Below are positions 20,892 through 32,743 of a stretch of DNA of 64,000 nucleotides, one piece after another. Location of the stretch: the NCBI GenBank assembly GCA_000827265.1, contig KN834775.1:518229-582228 (forward strand). The letters are read 5' to 3'. Every line of letters begins with the position of its first letter. The stretch's first letter is position 1. The position numbers and the translations under genes were made by a program. Under the pieces are notes generated by a model. It was not told the origin of the DNA. It did no database searches and was given only the letters and a program-made list of their open reading frames with translations. The DNA comes from Collybiopsis luxurians FD-317 M1 (taxonomy: Eukaryota > Basidiomycota > Agaricomycetes > Agaricales > Omphalotaceae).

Positions 20892-23467
20892 TCATAGAGG
20901 AGCACCCGGTCCTGCTAATATCATATCATCTGCTATCCTACCGTCAGGTTCAGCGTCCGTGCCCTCTGTCCGCTTCCATGTCCGAATCTTCTCTCCATAT
21001 TCCGAAATCTCATACACTCTGAATCGCCTGTCGAATCCAACTTTTCCGTATCCAGAGTACGATCTATACACAAAGACCGTCAGTCAGTGCCAATAGCAAA
21101 GGAAAACAGTGACACGTACCCTCCACCACCAAAACACATCCAAACTCCGTTTATCCTCCTACAATTCTCCGTAATATGACAATGCCCATTCGCAACAACT
21201 TTGACTTCCTGGTTGGGCCCTTTACTCGTCCCCTGTGTCTGCGCATTCACATGGTTGCTCTCCGAAGCGTTCAACAGCGCCTTGGTGAAGAACCCATCGG
21301 TCCCTTGCGCGTTTCCGTGCGCTTCTAACCCGCTCAGACCCTTGTCCAGTGGCCAATTTGTGCCCGGATCTCTATCTGCGGCACCGTAAGCTTCCGGTCT
21401 ACGATACGAAACAAAAGTTAACAACAGCTTCGAGCAGTAGGATCAGTTGACGTACAAAGGAATATGGAAAAACATCATCGCGTTGGGCTTCGCGAGCCTG
21501 TGAGTTTGCGGTGTCAGCTGGTCTGTCTGACGAGTCCAGTGTATGGATCCCAGGTCTTTCGCTCCGTCTGGTGTAAATGGCCGTTCAATCATCTTGACCG
21601 ATGCTGGAAAGATGATAACAATTCAACTCAATTGCCAGACAGAACCCCAAGGAGCGAAACTCACCACTCTCTTTCAAGAACCAGTCAATTTGGCTTTGTC
21701 TCAGCCAGTCGTACGCCGTCGGAGTGAACATGCCCCAAAAGTTGAAAAAACCTTTGGAATACGAACCAGAATCGAGGAAGTATAAAGTGAGAAGATGGGT
21801 CATTGAACTATACAAATCTCAAGTCAGATTTAAAAGCAGAAACGGGTCAAAGAAGTACATACGGATCTGCACTTCGTACTTTAAGCACATAATTTCCGAC
21901 ACCGTGCACGTCCTTTGGTCCTCTTTGAGACAAGCTATAGGGCATGGCCTCCATCAGTTTCATCTGCGTTTGGTATCAGAAGCAGCTCCGTGGACAAAGT
22001 CAAACGACTCTACCTGGTCCTCCCTTCCCAGTCCAACCTCCGAATCATGGTTGCCAAAGATCGCCGCCCACGGTATCCCTCTCCTCCACACCTCCTTTGC
22101 AAACTTGGCCAAAACACTCTTTGGATCCCACGAAGTTCCCTGCCCATTCAGCTGATCCCCTGTAAAGACAACAAAGTCCGGTTTCTCTACATCCAGCATG
22201 TGCGCCAACAAAGTCGAGGTGAGGTTATCCGAACCCGGGCCGTCTTTCGCTGTACATTTCGTATACACATTCGAATCGGGACGAACATTTTCACAGCGCC
22301 CAACAGAGACAGAGTAGTGCAAGTCTGCAATCTGCATAATCTTGAATTTTCCGTCTCTGGAAAAGTGCAGCGGAGGAGCTTTCGGTACGGGTTTGACACC
22401 CGTCCTGATAGTTATATGTGTGCTTTCTACCCTTCCTTCGACTTTGGGCATTGTAGGTGGCTCGAGCTTTTCAAATCCGAACCAAGGCTCATCGTCTCCG
22501 TATAGGACATCTATTTCTGTTATGATGTTGGCCTTTTCCTCCGAAGTCATTTCTCCGGCAGTTTTCCCAACATGGTACCAGAGGAATAATGGTGAGGCAT
22601 GATAGACGCCAGCGCGAACCGATTTTTCAGCTTTGGTCCATCCGTCAGAAGGAGAAGGAGAATCATCGGGCGGAAGGAGACGGATGGAGTCAACGAGGTT
22701 GATGTCCAATCGGCGCGTACGTCGATAGTATATACTCTAAGTGAATAGAGATGAGAAATTTGGTGAGAATTCAGGAGAAGAACTTACAAGCCAGCCACTC
22801 TGTATATATAGATGAGCGCGTGTAAGAATTCACAGATTAGAAATCACATACGAGATATCCACTCTCAAGGTTTAGATTCCTATCCACTCGAACCCAAGGT
22901 CCACGCACTATGAGAAACCTCTATTCAGCTCTTCTGAAATTGATATCGGACGGCTGGACAGACCTGCGTCCTTTTCCGGTGTAGTAGAGGGTGCACAGAG
23001 GTCGCCTCCCATTCTGGGATCGACATAACACAGGGTTACAGCAATTTCCGATACTACGGCAAGCCATTAGTCCATGTGAAACCAAACCAAAATGAGTACG
23101 CACATCCAGAATCATTCGGTAACAAAGGAGCCCATACATCCAAAGGCAAACTTGCCATGTCCACTTTATCTTGTTCATTCCCCAACACCCCACTGACATT
23201 CCACCAGTCCACACCCTCGGGCAAGTCAATCTTGCCATCATCTCCAGCCTGACCGCTCGCATTTGAAGAAACCACAAAGTCCCCCTCCTCGCCGCTCATC
23301 GAAATCGAATCCCAGCTCTGCCATCCCACCCTTTGTCTGATTCCCGGCCCATGCGTTGGTTGATATAAGATGAAAATGAATGTTAGAAGAAACGAAAACC
23401 CAATGACGGCGGCAATTGGCGCGCACATCGACCGCAGGGAGCGGAAGAAGCGATGTATAAAGGTCAT
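20892..23467 (-). CDS. DCR2-like calcineurin-type metallophosphatase, membrane-anchored
   Basis: Ten predicted exons (minus): 23467-23104, 23053-22964, 22907-22852, 22799-22788 (12 nt), 22736-22014, 21963-21863, 21807-21665, 21603-21456, 21398-21120 and 21063-20892; 695 aa. An N-terminal signal anchor (aa 15-35, AAVIGFSFLLTFIFILY) precedes a lumenal or vacuolar domain. The metallophosphoesterase motifs are QIADLHYS, VVFTGDQLNG, IFGNHDSE and NGHCH (the GHxH site). The match to yeast Dcr2 extends to EIAVTLCYVDP near the N terminus. Dcr2 in yeast acts on Ire1 in the unfolded-protein response and at Start; equivalence here is inferred from family. The DSE motif is followed by an intron that stays open in frame for 50 bp. 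Confidence 0.85.
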
Positions 23468-23885
23468 GATGAAAGGTGGTAGCCTTTGGGCTAGGAGCTG
23501 ACGCTGGATTTACAGCGAATTCGAAAATGAGATGATGATTAGTATATGTACAAGGATGAGAGAATTGTGAAGGAATGTGATGATAGCTATTGGGTAACTT
23601 TAACACGTTTCGTGGGAGCTTCTAGCGCTCACGTGTAACGCTCATGATCAATATTTCCAGCTTTGACCCTCCCGTCGGTCTACATTCCTATTAGAAAGCT
23701 CTTTAATCCACCCAAGGAGGCATCCTATCCTATTTTTTCATAGTCCAAAAAATAAAACAACATATAAGTAACGAATGTCTCCTGCCGCGTATCTAAAGCA
23801 CCCAGTCCATCTGTCTTCATCAAAAAAAAAATAATAATTTACTTGAAAGAAGTACAAGTAGATACTTTGTCCAAGGAGGGGACTT
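23468..23885. other. Intergenic region
   Basis: About 420 bp between the DCR2-like start and the 3' end of the mucin-like gene, with an A-run at 23821-23831. No gene is seen. Confidence 0.5.
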
Positions 23886-26800
23886 TCATAAAGAGTTTGC
23901 ATAAGAAGGGGGGGTTCCGTCCGGTGCAAGCGGCTCCATAAATCCGTCCATCGCCCAGTTCGCTTCCTGCTCATCAATGCGTCGTCGAACTTCCCTGCTC
24001 TGGCGGTTTGGCCCCTCTTCTGAATCTTCAAGGATGGACATTAGGGAAGGAGAAGTCATCGTCGTCATCCTGTTTTGAGATTTCCTGTCCGATGAATATC
24101 GACCGCGCGGATGACGAGGCGTCGCCCCGCTTGGGCCTGCGGACGCTAGACCGCCTGCGGAGACATCATAGGGTGGAGGTGGTGGTGACAACGAGCCCGA
24201 AGAAGCTCGCGCCTGCATGGAGAGATTTGATTGGCTCCCCGAAAGCCATGAGGACGATGAAGAGGCGATGGGAGAGGTGACAGGCGAATGATACCTGCCC
24301 TCTGCCGGTTGACCCCGAGAATATTCCTGCGGTCAATCTACATGAGACCGACGGCATCAAATACGCAAAAAGTGACAGCGGACTTACCGATATGTTTGCT
24401 CGCATCTGAGATGTCGAGGGAGTTGGAATGGAGAGCAAGCCAGAATCCCGGAGCAACATCCTCGTTTCCTGTAAGCTAGGCTCGGCCCAAGTCTCTCGGA
24501 TGTGGTAGCCATCTTCGCTTTCTCCGTCCCCTACATCGGTCTCTGCGCCTTCCTCCACTCCATGGGAATTAAACTGAACCCATGAACGACGGAAGTCCTC
24601 CGAATCGAATGCTGATGTGCCAGATCCTCCCGCGGCCATCATCTCATTTATCATTCTACTTCTGCGAGGCTTCCTCATTGACCCATTTGTGGCCGAACCG
24701 ATGGCCTGATATTGGAACGGATCAACCTGCCTATAACCACCGTTGCGACGAGGGCGGCGACGACGTTGGCGTCTTCGAATGCATATAAAGAGTGCGATGG
24801 CACAGGGAGCAGCCACAAAGACGAAAAATGCACTAGCCGTGGCTCCAGCGATAATTGCAGTTCGTTGTGCTGTCGCCCGTGACTGATCTTGTGAGCTCGA
24901 ATCGCCAGTTTGTGATGAAGTTGTACCACTTCCATCGTGGGTCGACGTTGGATCGTGTGAGTTTGATTGACCAGCCTCGCCAGTTCCAGCAACTCCGGCG
25001 CTTGGGGTCGGTGTCAAATTATTGTTGGACAGGACACTCGTGACCGTTTCGAGGGCCCCAGTAGGACCTACTATAACCGAAGTTACGACGCCGACTCCGG
25101 AACTGGATGCGCCTGTGGGTGCACTGAAGCCAGCCAAGTGAACTCCGCTAGCCGTTAAAGTCCCCGAATTAAGAGCATGGGGAGTAGTCGACGCGATTAG
25201 GCTCTCAAAGTTGGAAGTATCAGCGACTGAAAGAATCTGATTTAGATCTGCATCTGTTGTCACTGTTGTAAAGCCACCTGACGGAAGACTGTAGGTTGTC
25301 AGATGAGAGAAGAGCAAAATGGGAATAGATAGACGGATGGATTGTTTGTCATACACGAACCTTATCACCACAGTAACTGAGGTCGAACCGCTGTTGCTAC
25401 CCTGTTGGTTCGGAATCGATGTTGGAATGCGTATCGGGCCCGTCGTTGTTGAAGTTGGTTGGATAGGTGTATTACTGTTGCCTGGAGTCGATGGAGGTCC
25501 ATCACCATTGTCATCCCCATCCCCATTGCCATTGCCATCCCCGCTGCCATCCGGTTCGCTGAAAAATATAAGCTTGACATCTGCGCTTGTAAAAAAAATT
25601 TTAAAAAAGGCGCGCTTACATAGTAAATTGAAAGAGCTTTTTTTGACCTGAACCCGGAGCAATGGTCGGACATGAGTTATCAGTCGGGGTAGGTGTGAGT
25701 GAGCTATCAGTCGAGGCAGTTGTGATAGAGCCAGAGAGCGGCGTACTGCCCGAGTCGGAGGTGGTACTGGAACAACCACCGGAATCACTAGCAGCGGGAG
25801 ACGTTGGCGAAGGCGTGTCACTGGGAGTGCTGGCGTTTCCAGTGGGCTCGGTAGTGCCTGAGACAGCGGAAGACGATTCACTGGGGGAGGTGGTGCTGGA
25901 AATGGAGTCAGTGCTTGTGGTAAGAGGAGACGATCCACTGGGGGAGGTGGTGCTGGAAATGGAGTCAGTGCTTGTGGTAAGAGGAGACGATCCACTGGCA
26001 GTTGGTGAGGTCGTACTACTAGTGCCGGGAAGGTTGCTGGAAATGGAGTCAGTGATCGTGGCGGCGGGAGAGGATCCACTGTCAGTTGGTGATTCAGACG
26101 AGACGGTACTACTAGAACTGGGGTCGGTGCTGGTTGTAGAAGGATACGATGCACTGTCTGTAGGTTGCGCGGGCGAAGTCGTACTACCTGAGTCGGGGAC
26201 GGTGCTGGAAGTTTCAGCGGAATCTGTATCACTCGTGGTATAACTATATGATCCACTGGTTGGGGGAATTTCGGTGGTACTGGAAGTGCCTTGGGAGTCA
26301 GTTTGGGACTCGGAAGCGCTGCTGTGTTATATTGCTCTATTTTCAACAACATCTCAACGACGGCAGCGGACTCACGGTGGTTCAGAGACTTCGAACGTTG
26401 CAGTGTGAGCCAGGACCCTTTGTTTCGTAACATTAACTTTTAGCTGGCTATGGATGATTATCCAAACTCACTTGGAGCCTGCTATGGCTTGAACACGAAA
26501 TCGCCTGCCACAAAAAATCTATAAGCCCCGAATTGACAATATAAAGACTAGAATTACCCAGGCTGCGAAAAGGGTACCCATTGCGTTCCCTGGCCCGGGA
26601 GTCCGACGAGCTCCTCGAGCGCCGCCTCGAGCGACTCCCCGAGCGATAAGGATATCAAAAGGATCTTCTCCTTTGTATCCCTATTCTCTTGGAAGAGCCC
26701 TATAAGCGGGGGATCCCCAGGATCCTGACTCCAAGCTACGGGTATTCCAAAGGCCACCCCGTGAGATTTGGGCGACTTTAGGGATAATTTAAAGGCAGCG

Positions 26801-26911
26801 GCCGTCCACACCCAGGAGAAGAACAAAAAGAACAAAATAAGCAGTTTTCTGTGGATCCTATGAGTATCCTGGAGCAGACGTTGGGAAATTCACGCACGGA
26901 ATGAACGTCAT
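23886..26911 (-). CDS. Mucin-like single-pass membrane protein (Ser/Thr-rich stalk)
   Basis: Predicted exons (minus): 26911-26898 (14 nt), 26857-26558, 26504-26472, 26447-26376, 26321-25620, 25558-25361, 25288-24388 and 24326-23886; about 886 aa. A signal peptide (KLLILFFLFFSWVW) and a small extracellular domain (GDPPLIGLF, PGRFRVQAIAGS) are followed by about 230 residues almost entirely Ser/Thr/Pro/Gly. Asp/Gly/Asn runs come next, then one transmembrane helix (AIIAGATASAFFVFVAAPCAI) with an Arg-rich stop-transfer (RRRQRRRRPRR). The cytosolic tail is about 300 residues long, Ser/Pro-rich. The plan resembles fungal wall-stress sensors and SKG6/Mid2-type proteins; function is not known. The third intron as modelled is only 24 nt, so that junction is the weakest part. 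Confidence 0.7.
25872..25998. repeat. 57-bp tandem repeat in the Ser/Thr-rich stalk
   Basis: Two copies of a 57-bp unit start at 25872 and 25929, differing by one base, and a third truncated copy begins at 25986. The unit is a multiple of three and encodes 19 stalk residues, so copy number can change without breaking the frame. Confidence 0.85.
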
Positions 26912-27381
26912 GAAAAGGAGGGGAAGGCTGGGGGTAGCAGAAGAAGTGAAAGAAGGTGTGCGAGTTTTGAGAAGCTATGAGTGGCATTACTGATCGTCAT
27001 GATAGACAGGCGTCCTGGCGAGTTCCGAAGAGAGTGTGAGACTGATTATCATGTAAATGCAGCTGTGCAATGAAGCACAGACAATGCCGGATCGACATCA
27101 TGATTGACTAGTAAATCTGGAAGGACAATCATGGTGGGGCTCGACGATGATAGGAGAGCGCTGTGAATCATAGTAAAAAAAGATTGAATGACTCTTTTTT
27201 TTTCTTTCCTTCTCAGATGAGCAGATAGAACTGTTAGCAGACTGTTAGTATTGATTTGAATGATGTGGTCAGTAGAAAGGCCTTGGGCGCTTAGATAAGA
27301 TGGAAACATGACAACGGAAATCTTATCAGCGCTGTATTGACGCAAGGCTGAGGCTCAGCACCTCTTCCCTTGACCGCGGCG
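26912..27381. promoter_or_regulatory. Divergent promoter region, mucin-like and BTB genes
   Basis: About 470 bp separate the two divergent starts. It contains a poly-pyrimidine run near 27195-27215 but no clear TATA box or gene. Confidence 0.35.
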
Positions 27382-28879
27382 ATGGATCAACCACAGCCCA
27401 ATTTCGTTTCAAAACAATCTCCATCTTATTCGCCATCTCTTTCTTCTTCTTCTTCTGTCATCTCTTGTCATAACTTGAACAATTTGCCCTCCTTCGAATC
27501 CTCAATGCAATCTTGTTCAAAACCATCAGCCTTATTCGACCCTGAAACAGGTGCTGAGCTTCACCGTCATCCTGAGTTCTTCTTCTCAGATGGAAGTGTC
27601 GTCTGCAAAGCAGAGAATACTCTCTTTCGCGTCCATATGTCACAACTTTCTAGGCACTCTCTTTGTTTCCGAGATATGTTCTCGATAGGAAAACATACTG
27701 ATTCTGTCTTGGGCGCCTCAATTCACTCCAAGGATGGCACTAATGATTTCGAAAATTGTCCTCTCATCCAGCTTCATGACACTGCAGAAGATGTCGGTAA
27801 TCTCTTCGCTGCTCTCTATGATGGCCCGTACGTGATTTGTTTTGCTCTGTGTATATCTTGTTCAGTTCCCCTCAGGCATTTTGGCAACAACGACCAGGAA
27901 GACTTTCGAGTTGTATCTGGAGTTCTTAGGCTTTCCACCAAGTATCTCATTGATTCTTTACGCGAAAAAGCCATCACGCATCTCAGTAAAGCGTGGCCGT
28001 CTACCCTAAGAGGTTGGGATGCTCGAGAAGAATTAGCCAGAGCTTATGAAATCGAAACGGGCACCAGTGGGGCTCGTCTTTACCCGTCCCCGATAGTGAG
28101 CTTGTTTCCTTTCGACTCGATTCAAATCACCGACAATATACTTTCAGGCCGTTATTAACCTTGCTAGGGAAGTAGACTGTCCTAGTCTTCTGCCTTCTGC
28201 GTTTTTCGACCTATCTCGGTATACTTTCTCCCAGATATTTGACCCTTGCGTCGAGGACCCTCTATACTACCCAATCGCTTCCTCTCCATCGCTACCATCG
28301 CCATCACCATCGCCATCATTACCTCCACCATCCATCACCCTTTCGCTCGGCGACACACAACGACTTTGCATCGGCAAAGAAGCATCTCATCATGCCATTA
28401 CGTCCCTCATCCAATCCATAAGTAATAGCCAATCCATTCGCAACAGCGGTCTCCAGCTTCAGTCCGCCTTCTCCCTTTCCCACCCTCTGTCCCATAGTCA
28501 TCCTCCCTCACTAAGCGGATCCATGCATCAGAGCGGCCATTACAATCATCACCGCCGTTCATCTTCGACCGCAATCTGCATTTCGGCTGCTGCGTGTCGC
28601 AAAGACTTTTCGGAACTTGTGGATCTAGCCACAAAGCATTATCTCTTCGACCGCGAAAGAGGGTACAGTGACCCACTGTATACGGCTGACGAAATTGGCG
28701 GGTTGAAAAGCGAAGCATCTGAATGCAAAGCATGTGCAAAGAGTTTGGAGACCTGGGCCATGAGGGAACGAGAAAGGATATGGCGAATAATACCTATCTG
28801 GTTTCGTCTAGGCTCGGATTCTCCGAACTCTGAACGGACTGGCTCTCCACCGGTCCCAGTGGTCGATATGGAAGTGTAA
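27382..28879 (+). CDS. BTB/POZ domain protein
   Basis: Predicted exons: 27382-27827, 27876-28095 and 28148-28879; 465 aa. After a Ser-rich lead of about 55 residues, the BTB domain runs from about aa 60 to 200 (FFFSDGSVVCKAENTLFRVH, LSRHSLCFRDMFS, NDQEDFRVVSGVLRLSTKYL). The C-terminal half has a Pro/Ser stretch and a Cys/His-containing segment (CKDFSELVDLATKHYL type) shared by the large BTB families of agaricomycetes. These families are expanded and mostly uncharacterised; some BTB proteins are Cullin-3 adaptors, but that role is not shown here. The ATG at 27382 was preferred over an upstream TTG. Confidence 0.8.
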
Positions 28880-30141
28880 ATTTCTTTCTTTCTCTTTTTT
28901 TTTTTTCCGCGCATTTGTTGTCACTGCTATCTCACCCGTAATCCTATTTTTGTACGATCCACATGCCCGCTGCTACTGTTTGCTTTGCCGTCTGCATTGT
29001 ATCTTATTCCCTTGTTCCATGACTGCTGATATAGAGATGATCAACGTAATTTATTATAATCTGTACTCGCTCTGTTGTGGTTTTTTGCTTGTACAGTACA
29101 TACTTATGTACTTTCGGCCTTCGACTTCTTGCTGCCCCATTCAGGACGTCAGTGGTGGATACCTTATGGCGGTTTTTGATAGAAAGAAAGAGTCATAACA
29201 TTGCGTTTGCCATTTGCCATGAGGTTTTTTAATTTTCTTTTCAAGATGGCTGGCTCGGGCGTTAAGTGTCAGAAGAAAATTAAAAGAAACCGCACTGTCT
29301 GTCTTCGGATCCGGAGCCACGCCGGAGGGATCTCTCAGAACTACAACTCGAATGCTCATTCTCAATCTTCGTTTTTCGCTTCGATTATACTAAAGTACAC
29401 AAGTATGCAGGTTAATGATCGCGTAGTACTGGTCCCTGGAGCTCAGGCTGTTGGTGGCACTACAAATGCTGTAACTACAACCTTATACATGATTCACTCT
29501 CCTTGTACCTTTTTTTTTTCCTTTGGCCGTGCTGAAGTACATATGGAAGCTGATTAGCACGTAGTACTGGAGCTATTCAAGCAGTACTACAAGCGTTGTA
29601 ATTTACAGCCATGTGGACGTTTCAATCTCTTGGTCCCTTTTTTTTTCGCTGATGAACGCGAAGTACTGCAGCTGTTAGTGACACTATGGATGTTGTAACT
29701 ACAACCTTATGATGCGTGCATTTTGACGGCATTCGTTTGGAACGATATTGATGTGTGTACTCCAGTCTTAATATGGTCCCGCGCCCGAAGCTCCGACTCT
29801 ATACAAGATTTGCTGGAGAAAGAAAGAGAAACAACTCCTCCATGGACTACAGAGGAACGGGAGGGACAATGTGATGCCATTCTGTGGCTGTTGAAATTTT
29901 CTTCCAAGTATTAGCTGGTGCTATGGCGTAGAGTAGTGCGAACTTTATCCTATTCTGCAAAGAAAAAAATTTGGCATATATCCACTGTTTCACAATGGTA
30001 TACATACACTAGTACGAGTATGAACGAAGCCCTATACATGAATTCCTCAAATATGTACCAGATAAACAAGTAAATAAATCCAGCAACAGCACCAGATAGA
30101 TACCAAGAGTCGAGAACCAGCTTCAACCCAAGAAACGGCGT
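28880..30141. other. Intergenic region with poly-T tracts, no gene supported
   Basis: About 1.26 kb between the BTB gene and the 3' end of the P450 gene. Short frames exist but show no domain, splice support or good composition. T-runs of 8-12 nt occur at 28893, 29510 and 29637. The middle part is repetitive (see the repeat entry). Confidence 0.45.
29415..29725. repeat. Degenerate tandem repeat, about 100-130 bp per unit
   Basis: Three diverged units each begin with GTAGTACTG or GAAGTACTG (near 29424, 29562 and 29659), continue with GCT...CACTA and GTTGTAACTACAACC, and the first two then carry a T-run before GCTGA. Unit lengths vary. The word GTAACTACAACCTTAT is repeated exactly at about 29472 and 29693. 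Confidence 0.55.
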
Positions 30142-32743
30142 TCACGCAGCAACCAGACGAACCCTCAAAGGCAACTGAGATCCTTTATCCATTTCACCCT
30201 CAATCGTAGGCACTATACCCAACGCTGATGCACGCCGAATCTTGAACAACTCTGGTGTTGGTTCAAGTTCAAAGTTTCGGATGAGAACGACGATAAAGGC
30301 GTGTAGCTCCGTCACGCTGTAAATGGATAAGTTACTCAGACTTGACCTGCCACTGGAAGGGGTTGAAACGTGGAATGAAGAACTTACGCGTATCTCCATC
30401 CGATGCAAGAACGAATGCCCGAAGCAAAAGTCACACTACAGACGGTCAATCCCAGAGAAGACAAGCAAGCGCCGCGGAAACTTACAGATTTGCATACACT
30501 CCGATAGGAACCTCAGCCTTGACGCGTCCCTCGAGCCAGCGGTCGGGATTAAACTCGTGAGCATCTAGCGCGAGATGAGTCACCCAAACATGACATCAAA
30601 ACGCGTAAAAACAAGTATATACGTACCTTCACCAAAAATCTCCTTGTTCCTGTTTTACAAGAGATTGTTACACATACATGTACGAGAAACAGGAAGAAGC
30701 AAAATAACGAACCTGTGATATGCATGACACGAGCCAATGACTTGTGTACCTTTCGGGATGGGTATCTCAGTAATCAGTTGCCCGTTTTGTCCCATCAGGG
30801 GTTTTGAAAGCGGTAGAACATCATCTTCGTACGAAGTTCTGAACAGATGCATTGCCACGGGATAGAATCGAAGAGTTTCCTGTAGCATGATTTCGAGTCA
30901 TTGATTGGTGAGATGACCGGCAAGCTTGATTTACCTTTGCTACGGCGTTCAGCAAGGGCATCTCTTCGAAATCACGGAGAGTGAATTCAGAGTCCCCGCG
31001 GTCGAATATTGCTTCTTGAGTGGCTGTGATCTCTGCCCGGAGCCTGGCTTGAAGTTGGGGATTGCGTGCAAGCTCTGAAGATGAGAAATCGGATTCCCAA
31101 GCTTGAGCGGTAGAAAGGTCAGTCTTACCATAAAACGCCCAGCTGGTCAAGACAAGAGATTAGCGAAAAGGGAAAACGGCAGGGAGAGATCGAACTCGAC
31201 TTGCCTCTGCGTCAGAGTACCTATTCATGATTATAACGATTTAAATTGGACGGATGAGAACAAATAGGCGAATTCCTCACTAGTTTCATGCCCTATAGAA
31301 AAAAGCAATTAAGTGGCAGAGATCGGGCTTGACTGATCAAAGATTATTACCTCCAAATAGTAAAACCCTTCGTTAAACCTTCAGTACAGGCACGTTAAAC
31401 CCACTGATAAGATCATTTCGCACCTCATCTGTGCTAACAGTTCCTCTTCGGTGAGTCGCGACTTGGGGTTTTCGGACAGATTGGATTGAACTGGTTCTGC
31501 TGTCAAAAAATATTCTCTGAATAAAGCCGTGAACTCGAACCTAGGAATGTCATGATATCCTTGTTTGGGACCCCTTGTTTAATTTCCTCAAGCTTCTGAG
31601 ATATGAGATCGCTGGCAACATTGTTTGCTACACGTTCGACGCTATGAAGAGCCTTCAGCTTTGGATTATAATTGTTGATAAATTCCATAACGGCAGGAGG
31701 TACGAGCCGGAAAAGATCCAACATGAGTAAAGCAACATCTGGCGGCGAGCTAAATGCATTGGCTCTGAAACAACAATGAGCTGCCCATCCGACATGAGTA
31801 CTGGTCGGTACTGACGTTAAACTCTCATACAGGTTCGCCAACTCGTTCTCGCTGTTGTTTATTGATCCGAAATCATAGTCGAAAGCAGCTGGATAAAACA
31901 GGGTGTAAAAATAAACTTTGGCGAAGATAATGAAGCTCACTTTGCCCAATTGCATCGAGGGTGGCGCGGGAGATGTATTCGGGGAAGTTGAAGACACAAG
32001 ATTGGTTCCCAGATTGAGCAATGGTATCTTTCCATACCGAACACATCTACAGATAGACATATTTGAGTGCTCAAGTTCCCCGTCTAATAAATTCCCAGCC
32101 AATCCACTTACCGCTTCTGCGCAAGTGACAAAAAAAGGTACGAAATATTTGGTCTCGGGCTCGCGGAACCCGGGAAGCATAACCTTCCGCTGCCTGGTGT
32201 GGACATCGGAATCTGCCCATGCAAGTCCCTTGCCAGATGTTAGCCTGGCAATCTCTCGCCGAACGGGACTCTTTCGCCACTTGTATCCTGAACTCTGGAG
32301 AACATGTTGGAGAGCTTTTGGGTCGGCGATCATGAGCTGATCGGTCTGTTTATATCATAAAAGGTATGTCAGGGTCTCTCCACCGATGTTCATATGGATC
32401 CGCATGTACCCCAAAGGACCCTTTGAAGCGCACTATATCACCATAAGATCGTTGCCATTCAATTTCGGCCTGGGAGTGGAAAAATTCAATCAGAACTATG
32501 TAAATATGCTCCCACTGCGTTTCTCATCTCACCGATCCGGCTTGCTCTTGGAACAGCTCGCGCAAATTCCCTAAAGACGATCATTCGACGCCCTTGAGCC
32601 CACTGTCTAATCAAGTACATACCCAGAAAGAAAGACTTTGGTTTGGGTCCTGGGATGTTCCAGAAGGATGTTCGCTTGTTCAACCTATAGAGGACGAACA
32701 CGGCAACGAAGAGAGCCAAAGAAAGTAGCGAAGAGGTTTCCAT
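30142..32743 (-). CDS. Cytochrome P450 monooxygenase
   Basis: Intron-rich gene. The first exons are 32743-32623, 32570-32533, 32469-32410, 32345-32112, 32046-31941 and one starting at 31888. An N-terminal membrane anchor (SLALFVAVFVLYRL) and the proline hinge NIPGPKP are followed by the I-helix LLFGGHETS, assembled from spliced exons near 31290-31370. The K-helix ETLRFYP lies near 30870, and the heme-binding loop FASGIRSCIGWR with the Cys ligand is near 30390-30430. The C-terminal exon ends at 30142. The predicted length is about 520 aa, normal for a microsomal P450. Substrate unknown; no clustered biosynthetic genes are nearby. One intron is best read with a GCAAGT donor at 31204. Confidence 0.88.

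Noticed and set aside
21960..22013. Coding read-through after the DSE motif of the DCR2-like gene
   Set aside because: The stretch has GTAGAG and CGCAG borders, and removing it joins the conserved segments on either side, so it is an intron even though it is open.
24166..26433. 755-codon minus-strand frame rich in Leu/Pro repeats
   Set aside because: It crosses several clear introns of the mucin-like gene and, over the stalk, uses the wrong frame; the Ser/Thr frame joins the signal peptide and membrane helix with consistent phases. Only its right part (membrane helix and tail) is real coding sequence.
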